Shown: positions 15,673-23,291, counted from the first letter of the stretch. The stretch is 54,457 nucleotides of DNA from JACDAN01 sp035535195 (GCA_035535195.1 DATLQK010000032.1:1-54457), one strand, 5' to 3'. Numbers and translations: made by a program. The notes: generated from the letters alone by a model not told the origin.

Positions 15673-16890
15673 TACAGAGACCCGGGAGTGCGCAAGATCT
15701 TCCAGAGCATGTAGAGGCCCAGGACGGCGGCGACCGTGAAGCCGACCACGGCGATCCCGTCGTTGACGCGAGCCATCAACGCCGAAGCGAGGAGCAGGCC
15801 GCGATGATCACGGCCGCCCCGATGCGGTTCGCCGCCGAGCGCACGATCGCCTCGAGCTCCTCGAGGCCGGTCGGCGAGATCCCGACCCGGAGCGTGCCGG
15901 TCTGAAGCCGGTCCGCGATCTGGCCGACGCGGCGGGGCAACCGCGCGAGCGGGCCGAGCTGGGTGAAGGCGTAGCTCGAGAGCGTGAGGCGCCTCCAGCA
16001 GGAGCGAGATCGGGTCGAGCTCCGGTCGAGCGCCCTCGCGATCGAGTCGGCCTGCGCGAGCGTCTTCCCGACGAGCGCGAAGCTCGGCGGCAGGCGGATG
16101 CCGTGCCGCATCGACATCCGCATCAGGTCGGCGAGCGCGTCGCCGGCCCGGAGCCCGCTGAGCGGCCGCTTTGCCCCGGTGAGGGTCTGCGTGGTAGACC
16201 CCCTCGGCCGCGACCCGCCGCACATACGACCGGAAGAACTCACGCGCGAGCACCGAGGCCCGCTCCGGGCCGACACCGTGGTCGGGGCTGACTTCTTCCT
16301 TTCGATGTGCTAGAGGACGAGCACCTCCTCGGTGACGAGCTCCCTGACGACCGTCGGGACGAGGAGATACGGGCTGTCACCGACGATCCGGGCGATCAGC
16401 TCGGCGTTGTAGGCCTCCTCGGTGAAGTCGAGCTCGGCGCGGAGGTAGTGCTCCACCTCCTCTGCGAGCGCACTCAGCTGGAGGAGGCGCGCCGTCGCCG
16501 ACCGCCGCTCGATGAAGTCCGCGGTCGCCCGGAGGAGCTGGAGGTCAACCTGCGCCTGCTCGAGGACGCCGGGGCGCCGGACCTTGACGACGACCTCGTG
16601 GCCATCACGCAGCAGCGCCTTGTGGATCTGTGCGATGGACGCCGCAGCGATCGGCTCGCGGTCGATGCTGACGAACGCGTCTCCCGAAAGCGGGAGGAGA
16701 GGAGCTGTCCGAGCTTCACATACGTGGTGCCGAGCTCCTCGAGCGCGCGCCGGAACTCCCGTGCGCCCTCGGGGGTCGCGGGCCGCTGGCCGGCGAGCCC
16801 GATCTCGCGCAGCACGCGCAGCAACCTGGTCCGACGTGCCGTCCCGACGACTTCGAGGCACCGCCGGACGCGTGAAGACCGCCGCCCCAC
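15672..16890 (-). pseudogene. Decayed UbiB/ABC1 (AarF) kinase-family pseudogene
   Basis: Pieces of one UbiB-family kinase appear in order across different minus-strand frames. LEELGTTYVKLGQLLSSR lies near 16.7 kb. Then come IDREPIAAASIAQIHKALL, VVVKVRRPGVLEQAQVDL and LRAELDFTEEAYNAELI, ending in TAG at 16310. Then EFFRSYVRRVAAEGVYHADPH near 16.2 kb, MRHGIRLPPSFALVGKTLAQ, RRVGQIADRLQTGTLRVG, and a C-terminal membrane segment GIAVVGFTVAAVLGLYMLW. At least four frame changes are needed. Two stretches are missing, one between GQLL and IDREP and one after HADPH that would carry the DFG metal-binding motif. It cannot make a functional kinase. Confidence 0.88.
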
Positions 16891-17096
16891 GTGGAGGTTG
16901 TCGCCGCACGGCTCCCGGTCCGAACGTAGGACGGATCGTGAGCGCGGTCCGCGCCTCTGCGAATCGAGCCGGCTCCCCCCAGAACCGTTTTCCTCGTTCG
17001 CGCGTCTCCTTGGTGAACTGACGCCTACCGCAAGACCAGAGCCCTCAGGGCGGCGTCACTGCCGCGCCGTCGGCAGCTTCGTCGCTACCGCAGGAA

Positions 17097-17213
17097 CTAG
17101 TGCCAGCGGAAGCAGTCGTCGAAGAAGCCACCACCGCTCACGGCGGTAGCAACGGCAAGGGCGACGAGAACGACGAGCTTGATGCGATTCAAGGTGTGCA
17201 GGTACAGATGCAG
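17097..17213 (-). CDS. Putative secreted signal peptide gene (38 aa) downstream of an HTH-TPR regulator
   Basis: Directly after the regulator's TAA lies a perfect Shine-Dalgarno, AAGGAGGTGAT (17228-17218). It is followed eight bases after GGAGG by CTG 17213, opening a 38-codon frame that ends TAG 17097. The product has a basic N-region (LNRIK), a hydrophobic core (LVVLVALAVATAV) and a polar tail (SGGGFFDDCFRWH). AxA-type cleavage sites lie in the core's end. This is the layout of pre-peptides cognate to RRNPP regulators (Phr, PapR, NprX type). GTG 17222 in the same frame is an alternative start adding three residues; TTG 17192 is possible but far from the Shine-Dalgarno. Coding is inferred from the ribosome site, frame and signal-like composition. 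Confidence 0.55.
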   Translation of the reverse strand: MHLYLHTLNRIKLVVLVALAVATAVSGGGFFDDCFRWH

Positions 17214-17217
17214 AGCA

Positions 17218-17228
17218 ATCACCTCCTT
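17218..17228 (-). promoter_or_regulatory. Consensus Shine-Dalgarno for the small peptide gene
   Basis: AAGGAGGTGAT on the minus strand matches the 16S rRNA anti-Shine-Dalgarno over eleven bases, stronger than at any other gene in this window. It lies just after the regulator's stop codon and before a frame otherwise too short to notice, which is the main reason to call that frame a gene. Confidence 0.75.
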
Positions 17229-17230
17229 CC

Positions 17231-18580
17231 TTAGAACCTGAAGTCCTGGAGCGCTTCAGCAGCGCGCCGGTAGAGCTGCGCGGCTACCTGGTCCTGACCG
17301 CGTCGCGTCGCCAGATCGCCCTTCGCGACCCACGCAGACGCGCGATGGCTGATGGAGGAAAGCTGGTCGAAGTTCCGCTCGGCGGCCTCGAAGGCCTCCT
17401 CGGCCTCGTCGAGGCGGCCCTGCTCGAGCAGCGAGCGGCCGAGCACGAGCTGGGCGTTGCCGATCTCGTCGATCACGTCGACGCGATCGCCGAGGAGCTT
17501 CAGCGCCTGGCGGGCCTGCTCCTCCGCCGGCTCGACCTGGCCGGTGCGCAGGTGGACCTGCGCCAAAGACGAGACGGCGCGGGCGGCATCCGCCTCGCTG
17601 CCGTACTCGAGGAGCACCTTGAACGACTCGTTCAGCTGCTCGATCGCCTCCTCGGGCTTACCGAGGAGGAAGCTGATCCCGCCGAGGTTGTTCAGGACCT
17701 TGCCCACGGTCGCCCGGTCGGCGACCTCTTCAAACTGGGCTTTGGCTTGCTCGGCGTACTTCCGGGCGAGGATCCATTGGCCCTGCCGCTCGGCCACGAG
17801 CGAGGCGTGGAAGTAGACGCGGGCGACGGCACGGGGATCATCGAGGGCCTCCGAGAGCTCGAGCGCACGCTCGAGATCCTCGCGGGCGGCTTCGTAGTCC
17901 CGCTGGCGCCGGTAGCAGCGCGAGCGGAGACGGAGGATCTCGGCGCGGAGCCGGTCACAAGGAAGCTCGGAGCGCTCGGCGAGCGTCAGCGCCTCGTTGA
18001 AGAGGCCGATCGCCGTCTGGATGCTCGAGAGCTCCACGCGGCAGGCGCCGAGCCGGAAGAGCACGTCGGCCCGGTCGACGTCCGAGAACATCGCGTCCTC
18101 GGCCAGCGTCCTGGCGCGATTAAGGAGCTCGATCGCCGGCTTCACCTCGCCCGTGCGCATGAGCGCCCAGGCCTCGCCGGCGAGGGAACGAACTTCGAGC
18201 TCGGGCGACGCGATCCCCAGTACGGCCGGCCGGATCTTCTCGAACTCCGCGAGGGAGTCCGGATACTCGTGGTTCTCGCTCAGGGCCTCGGCGCGCGCGA
18301 GAGCGGTTTCGATCCGCCCACGCTCGTCCGCCGAGACGCCGCTCGCGAGGAAGCCCGGGTCGACGCCCAGGCGCTGCGCCAGCCACTCGACCGTCTCCTG
18401 CGTGGGCCTGGTCTTCCCACGCTCGATCTGACTGACGTACTCCTTGGAGAACCGCTCGCCCGCGAGGTCGGTCTGCGTCAGGCCGGCGTTCACACGCAGC
18501 GTGCGCAGGCGCTCGCCCAGGCCTCCGTTGGGGAGGCGGCCGATTCGCTGCGGGATTGCGGTTTTGGTCGCTCGGGTCAA
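17231..18580 (-). CDS. XRE-family HTH regulator with TPR sensor domain (RRNPP-like)
   Basis: A 449-residue regulator. Residues about 20-80 are a Cro/CI-type HTH: LGERLRTLRVNAGLTQTDLA, FSKEYVSQIERGKTRPT, then VEWLAQRLGVDPGFL. From about residue 100 to the end the chain is tetratricopeptide repeats, for example AGEAWALMRTGEVKPAIELL, EILRLRSRCYRRQRDYEAAR, LNNLGGISFLLGKPEEAIEQ and LGRSLLEQGRLDEAEEAFEA. HTH plus C-terminal TPR is the architecture of peptide-sensing RRNPP proteins (PlcR, PrgX, NprR, AimR). The start is TTG 18580 with AAGGA eight bases upstream. A short peptide gene follows the stop, and repeated ACTTGAC boxes lie upstream. Peptide binding is inferred, not shown. Confidence 0.85.
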   Translation of the reverse strand: MTRATKTAIPQRIGRLPNGGLGERLRTLRVNAGLTQTDLAGERFSKEYVSQIERGKTRPTQETVEWLAQRLGVDPGFLASGVSADERGRIETALARAEALSENHEYPDSLAEFEKIRPAVLGIASPELEVRSLAGEAWALMRTGEVKPAIELLNRARTLAEDAMFSDVDRADVLFRLGACRVELSSIQTAIGLFNEALTLAERSELPCDRLRAEILRLRSRCYRRQRDYEAAREDLERALELSEALDDPRAVARVYFHASLVAERQGQWILARKYAEQAKAQFEEVADRATVGKVLNNLGGISFLLGKPEEAIEQLNESFKVLLEYGSEADAARAVSSLAQVHLRTGQVEPAEEQARQALKLLGDRVDVIDEIGNAQLVLGRSLLEQGRLDEAEEAFEAAERNFDQLSSISHRASAWVAKGDLATRRGQDQVAAQLYRRAAEALQDFRF

Positions 18581-18723
18581 GTCGGGAGTCCTTGGGCGGC
18601 GCTACGCGACAACTTGACCATACTTGCCCTCCATCTCTGCGGGAATCCCCCTAAAGGGTCACGGCTCCGGGGAAAACGTGTCAACCAAGCCTAGCGCAGA
18701 ATCACTTGACTGAGGTACTTGAC
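18576..18723 (+). promoter_or_regulatory. ACTTGAC box cluster, candidate operator of the HTH-TPR regulator
   Basis: ACTTGAC occurs at 18612-18618, 18704-18710 and 18717-18723 on the plus strand and at 18576-18582 on the minus strand (overlapping the regulator's TTG start). A near copy, ACTTGCC, is at 18622-18628. The last pair is spaced 13 bases and its second copy supplies the -35 box of the structured-RNA promoter. Placement between the regulator and the divergent RNA suggests autoregulation and control of the RNA. Confidence 0.55.
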
Positions 18724-18747
18724 TCAACCTGGAACTCGCCCTATAGT
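18719..18747 (+). promoter_or_regulatory. Near-consensus sigma-70 promoter of the structured RNA
   Basis: TTGACT (18719-18724), a 17-base spacer and TATAGT (18742-18747). This is the best -35/-10 pair noticed in the window. It points away from the regulator gene into a region with no intact gene but strong RNA structure. The -35 lies inside a repeated ACTTGAC box, so regulator binding would block or modulate it. Confidence 0.8.
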
Positions 18748-18753
18748 CCGTCC

Positions 18754-19028
18754 ACCGAGCAGCAAAGATCCACACAAAAGGATTGAGCTGTGAGGTAGGC
18801 GCGCCACAGAGGTGGAGCCCCGGAGGATTTGGCTGGGCCGCAGAGTCAATGCCCTCCGGGCCGCCACCAACGGGAGGTGGGGCTCGCCGCAGAGAAATGC
18901 GAACCCCCGGGGGCCGCAGCCCGGGGGTTCGACTATTTCTGGCCCGAAGTCTTACGACTTCGGGCCAATTTGTTGAACCCGTGCGGGTTGTGCTGAGAAC
19001 GGGCCAAGCCCGTTCTTCGGCGTTTTTT
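18754..19028 (+). ncRNA. Putative novel structured non-coding RNA (about 275 nt)
   Basis: Starts about seven bases after a consensus promoter and ends in an intrinsic terminator. Stems seen: GGTGG/CCACC plus CCCGGAGG/CCTCCGGG (18811-18868); an 11-bp stem 18901-18911 with 18920-18930; a 12-bp stem 18940-18951 with 18956-18967 (loop TTAC); AACCC/GGGTT (18976-18989). GAGCCCC (18815-18821) can pair instead with GGGGCTC (18879-18885), giving two exclusive folds. GCCGCAG occurs three times (from 18837, 18887 and 18913). It does not match tmRNA, RNase P, SRP or a riboswitch I know. The 83-codon frame across it looks non-coding. The next gene is on the opposite strand, so this is a stand-alone unit. 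Confidence 0.65.
18992..19028 (+). terminator. Intrinsic terminator of the structured RNA
   Basis: An 8-bp stem GAACGGGC/GCCCGTTC (18997-19004 with 19008-19015, loop CAA) extends through a bulge to GCTGA/TTCGGC. It is followed one base later by six T residues (19023-19028). The reverse strand lacks a T-tract, so it acts on the plus strand. Confidence 0.85.
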
Positions 19029-19063
19029 GACTGAGCCCGGTTGGCGTCCCCCGTTCGAGTGAC

Positions 19064-19081
19064 ACTCGGTTGGGGCCGAGT
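19064..19081 (-). terminator. Possible terminator hairpin of tetR
   Basis: A 6-bp stem ACTCGG/CCGAGT with a six-base loop lies 13 bases past the tetR stop on the minus strand. No T-tract follows, so a true terminator role is weakly supported. Confidence 0.3.
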
Positions 19082-19094
19082 TACTTCACTTGCT

Positions 19095-19700
19095 TCACTC
19101 GGCGAGGCCGGTCATCCACTGGCGCCGGCTGGCGAAGATTTTCGGGAAGTCGTCCTCGACGACTCCGCCCAAGCGCTTGCTGACCGTTCCCAGCAGCCCG
19201 ATCGAGATGAAGATCCACGCCTCGGCCTCGGGATCCCGGTCCGAGAGGATGCCGCCCTGCTCCTGCGCTCTCCGGATCGTGGCCGCGACGTACTCGTGGA
19301 CCTCGCGCATGTGGCGGCGGATGTAGCGCCGGATCTCGGGATCGTCGCTCGCCTCGGTCAGCGCCTGCACCCAGAGGTTGGCGACATGGCCGCGCTTGTC
19401 CTTCGCGGCGAGGTAACTCCGCCCCATCACGGTCACCCAGAGCGCCGGATCGGTCTCCTCGGTGATCGCGACCTCCCACATCTCGCGGCACTCGGCCCAG
19501 GCGGTCGTCAGTGCCGCGAGGTAGAGCTCCCGTTTGGAAGCGAAGTGACGATAGAGCACGGGCTCGGTGACGCCGGCGGCCCGGGCGATCTCCGCGGTTG
19601 TGGCCCCGCGGTAGCTCCCCTTCGAGAAGATCTGGCAGGCGCACTCGAGGACGGCTGCGCGCCGCTCCTCGGCGGTAAGTCGGGGTCGTGTCGCGCTCAT
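19095..19700 (-). CDS. TetR/AcrR-family transcriptional repressor
   Basis: A 201-residue regulator. The N-terminal HTH is classic TetR: RLTAEERRAAVLECACQIFS, then YRGATTAEIARAAGVTEPVL and YRHFASKRELYLAAL. The C-terminal ligand domain is helical and family-typical. Its ATG overlaps the exporter's TGA (ATGA), so both lie in one transcript starting at the operator near 21.15 kb. It probably represses itself, the QacA-type exporter and the divergent MMPL transporter. The inducing ligand is unknown, probably a hydrophobic toxic compound or lipid. Confidence 0.9.
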   Translation of the reverse strand: MSATRPRLTAEERRAAVLECACQIFSKGSYRGATTAEIARAAGVTEPVLYRHFASKRELYLAALTTAWAECREMWEVAITEETDPALWVTVMGRSYLAAKDKRGHVANLWVQALTEASDDPEIRRYIRRHMREVHEYVAATIRRAQEQGGILSDRDPEAEAWIFISIGLLGTVSKRLGGVVEDDFPKIFASRRQWMTGLAE

Positions 19701-21142
19701 CCCGCGATCTCGGGAATGCCCTCGCGCGCCTCTTCCCGGTCGTGCGCACGAATGAGGACCAGTGAGACGAGCGCTCCGAGGATGCAGATCAGCGCGGCGA
19801 CCTCCAGCGTGGTGGAGAGCGCGTCGACGAAGATCTCCTTCCGGAGGAAGACGGACGGACCCTGGAGGTTGCCGATCCGGTTGGCCATGATCGCGCCCAT
19901 CAGCGCGATGCCGACGGAGCCGCCGACCTGGCGGAACGCGTTCAGCACGGCCGAGCCCACGCCGGACTTGTCGACCGGGAGCGCCCGGACCGCCGCCGCC
20001 GCACTCGGGGTCATCACGAGCCCCATGCCGAAGCCGCCGAGGATCATGCCGGGCAGAAGCGTCCTGTAGCTCTCCTCTACCCCGAGGCGCGAGAAGTAGA
20101 GCAGCTGCACGGCGAGCAGGAGCATGCCGACCGTGATCAGCCACCGGGAGCCGAAGCGGTCGGACGCCTTCCCGGCGAGCGGCGCCACGAAGATGATCAG
20201 CACCGTCAGCGGGAGGAAGGCGGCGCCGGCCTGCACGGCCGAGTAGCCGAGGATCCCCTGCATGTAGAGCGAGACGAAGAAGAAGACGCCGAACATCGCG
20301 AGCGCGACGAGCAGGATGGCCAGGTTCGCGCCGACGAAGGTGTTGTTCTTGAAGAGCGTCAGGTCGAGCATCGGGATGCGTTGGTGCCGCTCGAGCAGGA
20401 CGAAGGCGACGAGCAGCGCGGCCGCCGCGACGAAGGCGCCGACGATCCTCGGCGATGTCCAGCCGCTGTTGTTGCCCTCGATCAGGCCGTAGGTGAGCGC
20501 GAAGAGCCCGAGGCCCGAGGTGAGGAGGCCCGGCAGGTCGAGCCGCTGCTCGGCCGACTGATCACGCGACTCCGGGATCAGCAGCAGGCTCGCCACGATC
20601 GCGATCACGCCGATCGGGACGTTCACGAAGAAGATCCAGTTCCAGCTGATGTGCTCCGTCAGCAGTCCGCCGACGAGCGGCCCGATCGCGAGCGCCAGCG
20701 CCGAGGTTCCCGCCCAGATCCCGATTGCCGTGCCGCGCTGGCGAGGCGGGAAGGTCGCGGCGATGATCGAGAGCGTCGCCGGGTTCATCAGCGCGGCGCC
20801 GGCACCCTGCACCACGCGCGCGCCGATCAGCATCTCGCCGCTCGTAGCGAGGCCGCAGACGAGCGACGAGATCGTGAAGATCGTGAGGCCGGCGATGAAG
20901 ATCAGCCGGCGTCCGAGCAGGTCGGCGAGCTTGCCGCCGGTGAGCATCAGCGACGCGAACGTCAGCGCGTAGCCGGTGACGATCCACTCGAGCTCCGACA
21001 GGCCGACGCCGAGATCACGTGCGATCGACGGCAGCGCAACGTTGACCACGGTGTTGTCGAGCATGATCATGAAGAGGCCGAAGGCGACAGCACCGAGCGT
21101 CCACCACTTGCGCGCTTCCTCCGAGATGAATTCGAGCCTCAT
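19697..21142 (-). CDS. MFS multidrug exporter, DHA2 (EmrB/QacA) family
   Basis: A 481-residue inner-membrane proton-drug antiporter with about 14 hydrophobic segments. Family marks: LDNTVVNVALPSIARDLG in helix 1, GGKLADLLGRR loop motif A, GARVVQGAGAALMNPA and the motif C-like GPLVGGLLTEHISW. The C-terminal half has GFGMGLVMTPSAAAAVRALP. It is cotranscribed with the downstream tetR. The ATG is preceded by GATAGT eleven bases upstream on the minus strand, inside the palindromic operator region. Confidence 0.92.
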   Translation of the reverse strand: MRLEFISEEARKWWTLGAVAFGLFMIMLDNTVVNVALPSIARDLGVGLSELEWIVTGYALTFASLMLTGGKLADLLGRRLIFIAGLTIFTISSLVCGLATSGEMLIGARVVQGAGAALMNPATLSIIAATFPPRQRGTAIGIWAGTSALALAIGPLVGGLLTEHISWNWIFFVNVPIGVIAIVASLLLIPESRDQSAEQRLDLPGLLTSGLGLFALTYGLIEGNNSGWTSPRIVGAFVAAAALLVAFVLLERHQRIPMLDLTLFKNNTFVGANLAILLVALAMFGVFFFVSLYMQGILGYSAVQAGAAFLPLTVLIIFVAPLAGKASDRFGSRWLITVGMLLLAVQLLYFSRLGVEESYRTLLPGMILGGFGMGLVMTPSAAAAVRALPVDKSGVGSAVLNAFRQVGGSVGIALMGAIMANRIGNLQGPSVFLRKEIFVDALSTTLEVAALICILGALVSLVLIRAHDREEAREGIPEIAG

Positions 21143-21178
21143 GGTTAGTGGGCACTATCTTAGGGGTCACTAACCCCT
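21143..21178 (+). promoter_or_regulatory. Palindromic operator between divergent exporter and MMPL genes
   Basis: An 8-bp inverted repeat GGTTAGTG (21143-21150) / CACTAACC (21168-21175) spans the whole 43-base divergent gap. Nested palindromes are TAGTG-GG-CACTA (21146-21157) and AGGGGT/ACCCCT (21162-21178). Candidate -10 boxes of both directions lie between the arms. This is the expected binding site of the local TetR repressor. Confidence 0.65.
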
Positions 21179-21185
21179 CCCGTCA

Positions 21186-23291
21186 ATGACGCAGCGTCTC
21201 GCAGCCGCCGCCGCCCGCCATCCTTGGCGTGCCGTCGCTGCGTGGATCATCGCCGTGGTCCTCGCCTTCGCGGTGATCGTCTTCTTCCTCGGGGACGCGC
21301 TGACCGGGGAGGCGGAGCAGCTGAACAATCCGGAGTCGCAGCAGGCGTACGACTTGCTGGCCAAGCGGCTGCCGTCGACGCCGGGCGAGTACACCAGCGA
21401 CGTCGTCGTCGTCCGCTCGGACTCGGTGGCGCCGAGAACCCTGAGGTTCCAGGCGAAGGTTCGGGAGGTCGTCAGCACGCTGCGCGGGACGCCCGGCGTC
21501 GTCAACGTGATCGACAAGCCGACGGCGTACAGCCGGCGTGCCGCAGTGATCGAGGTCGGGCTGGCCGATGAGGAGGCCGCAGCGAACGTCGTCGACGTCC
21601 TCGCCGGGCAGGACGACGACACCTTCGACCTCTACGTGACCGGCGAATGGACCGTGGAGCAGGATTTTCAGAAGCTCTCCGAGGAGGACTTGCAGAAGGG
21701 GGAGCTGCAGTTCGGGCTCCCCGCTGCGCTGATCGTGCTCCTGCTGGTCTTCGGGGCCGTCGTCGCCGGGCTGATTCCCCTGATCCTGGCGCTGATCGCG
21801 ATCATCACGGCGCTCGGCCTGACCGCACTCGTCGGGATCCCCTTCGACCTCTCGATCTTCACGGTGAACATGCTCTCGGGCATGGGCCTCGCGCTCGGGA
21901 TCGACTACTCGCTCTTCGTCGTTTCCCGCTTCCGCGAGGAGCGCTCGAGCGGCCGGGAGAGGCTGGACGCGATCACCGCCACGGGCTCGACGGCGAGCCG
22001 AGCGGTGCTCTTCAGCGGGCTTGCATTCGTCGTCGCGATGCTCGGCCTGCTCCTGATCCCGAACACGATCTTCCGCAGCCTCGCGGTGGGCGCGATCCTC
22101 GTCGGCATCACCGCCGTCCTCGGCGCGCTGACCCTGCTCCCCGCGATCCTCAGCCTGCTCGGCGATCGGGTGAACTTCCTCCGCATTCCGCTGATCGGGC
22201 GCGGAGCCGAGCGGGGGACCGGCGCCGAGGGCCGGTTCTGGGGCGGGATCGTCCGCGGCGTGATGCGGCGGCCAGTGATCAGCCTCGTGCTCAGCGCGGC
22301 GGTGATGCTCGCGCTCGCGATTCCGGTGCTCGACTTCCAGACGGGCGAGGCCGGGATCCGGACGATGCCGGATCGGTTCCCGTCGAAGCAGGGCTTCACG
22401 GCCCTCGAGCAGGAGTTCGGTGTCGGCACGACGGACACGGTCCAGGTGGTCGTCGACGGGCCTGCGGCGCGGTCGGACGTTCAGAGCCTCGCGGCGAAGA
22501 TCCGGGCGAATGGCGCCCTGCGGGACGTGGACGTGAACTACTACGCCGACGGCCTGGCTGTGATCGAGGCCGTTCCCTCGGGCGACAGCCGCGACGAGAG
22601 CGCCCTCGCCGCGGTGCGACAGCTCAGAAGGGAGGACGTCCCCGGAGCCCGTGTCCTCGTCACGGGCGAGACCGCCGAGAGCGTCGACTACTTCGCGCTG
22701 ACCGACCAGTGGCTGCCGATCCTGATCGCGTTCGTCCTCGGCCTCTCGTTCGTGCTGCTCACGATCGCCTTCCGCTCGATCGTCGTCGCCGGCACGGCAA
22801 TCCTGCTCAACCTGCTCTCGGTCGGAGCGGCCTACGGCGTCTTGATCCTCGTCTTCGAGAAAGGGATCGGGAACGACCTATTCGGCTTCCAGCAGGTCGA
22901 CTTCATCGAGGCCTGGGTGCCGCTCTTCCTCTTTGCCGTCCTCTTCGGGCTCTCGATGGACTATCACGTCTTTCTGCTCAGCCGGATCCGGGAGCGCTAC
23001 CTGCAGACGGGCGATAGCGACGTCGCGGTCGCCCATGGGATCGGCTCGACGGCGAGGCTGATCACCGGCGCGGCGTTGATCATCATCGCCGTCTTCGGCG
23101 GCTTTGCCGTCGGTGATCTCGTCGCGTTCCAGCAGATGGGGTTCGGCGTCGCCGTGTCGCTGCTGCTCGACGCCACGATCATCCGGTCCGTGCTGCTCCC
23201 GGCGACGATGAAGCTCCTCGGCGACTGGAACTGGTACCTCCCGCGCTGGCTGCACTGGCTGCCGGACTTCCACGTCGAGGGCGCGCGCTGA
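21186..23291 (+). CDS. MMPL/RND-family transporter
   Basis: A 701-residue membrane transporter of the MMPL branch of the RND superfamily, related to mycobacterial lipid exporters. It has the RND duplication: an N-terminal helix (RAVAAWIIAVVLAFAVIVF), an extracytoplasmic domain, helices 2-6 with LALGIDYSLFVVSRFREE, then a second half with FGLSMDYHVFLLSRIRER. The paired GxxxDY motifs carry the proton-relay Asp. Divergent from a TetR-controlled exporter, with an operator in between. Its stop overlaps the acyl-CoA synthetase start, which suggests a fatty or lipid substrate. Confidence 0.92.
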   Translation: MTQRLAAAAARHPWRAVAAWIIAVVLAFAVIVFFLGDALTGEAEQLNNPESQQAYDLLAKRLPSTPGEYTSDVVVVRSDSVAPRTLRFQAKVREVVSTLRGTPGVVNVIDKPTAYSRRAAVIEVGLADEEAAANVVDVLAGQDDDTFDLYVTGEWTVEQDFQKLSEEDLQKGELQFGLPAALIVLLLVFGAVVAGLIPLILALIAIITALGLTALVGIPFDLSIFTVNMLSGMGLALGIDYSLFVVSRFREERSSGRERLDAITATGSTASRAVLFSGLAFVVAMLGLLLIPNTIFRSLAVGAILVGITAVLGALTLLPAILSLLGDRVNFLRIPLIGRGAERGTGAEGRFWGGIVRGVMRRPVISLVLSAAVMLALAIPVLDFQTGEAGIRTMPDRFPSKQGFTALEQEFGVGTTDTVQVVVDGPAARSDVQSLAAKIRANGALRDVDVNYYADGLAVIEAVPSGDSRDESALAAVRQLRREDVPGARVLVTGETAESVDYFALTDQWLPILIAFVLGLSFVLLTIAFRSIVVAGTAILLNLLSVGAAYGVLILVFEKGIGNDLFGFQQVDFIEAWVPLFLFAVLFGLSMDYHVFLLSRIRERYLQTGDSDVAVAHGIGSTARLITGAALIIIAVFGGFAVGDLVAFQQMGFGVAVSLLLDATIIRSVLLPATMKLLGDWNWYLPRWLHWLPDFHVEGAR

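Noticed and set aside
16910..17096. Possible further gene or terminator between the peptide gene and the UbiB-like pseudogene
   Set aside because: Only a weak 6-bp hairpin without a T-tract and no frame with coding character; I see nothing definable there.
18783..19034. 83-codon open frame across the structured RNA
   Set aside because: It is made of perfect hairpin arms, has a low-complexity product and no ribosome site. RNA structure explains the region better.
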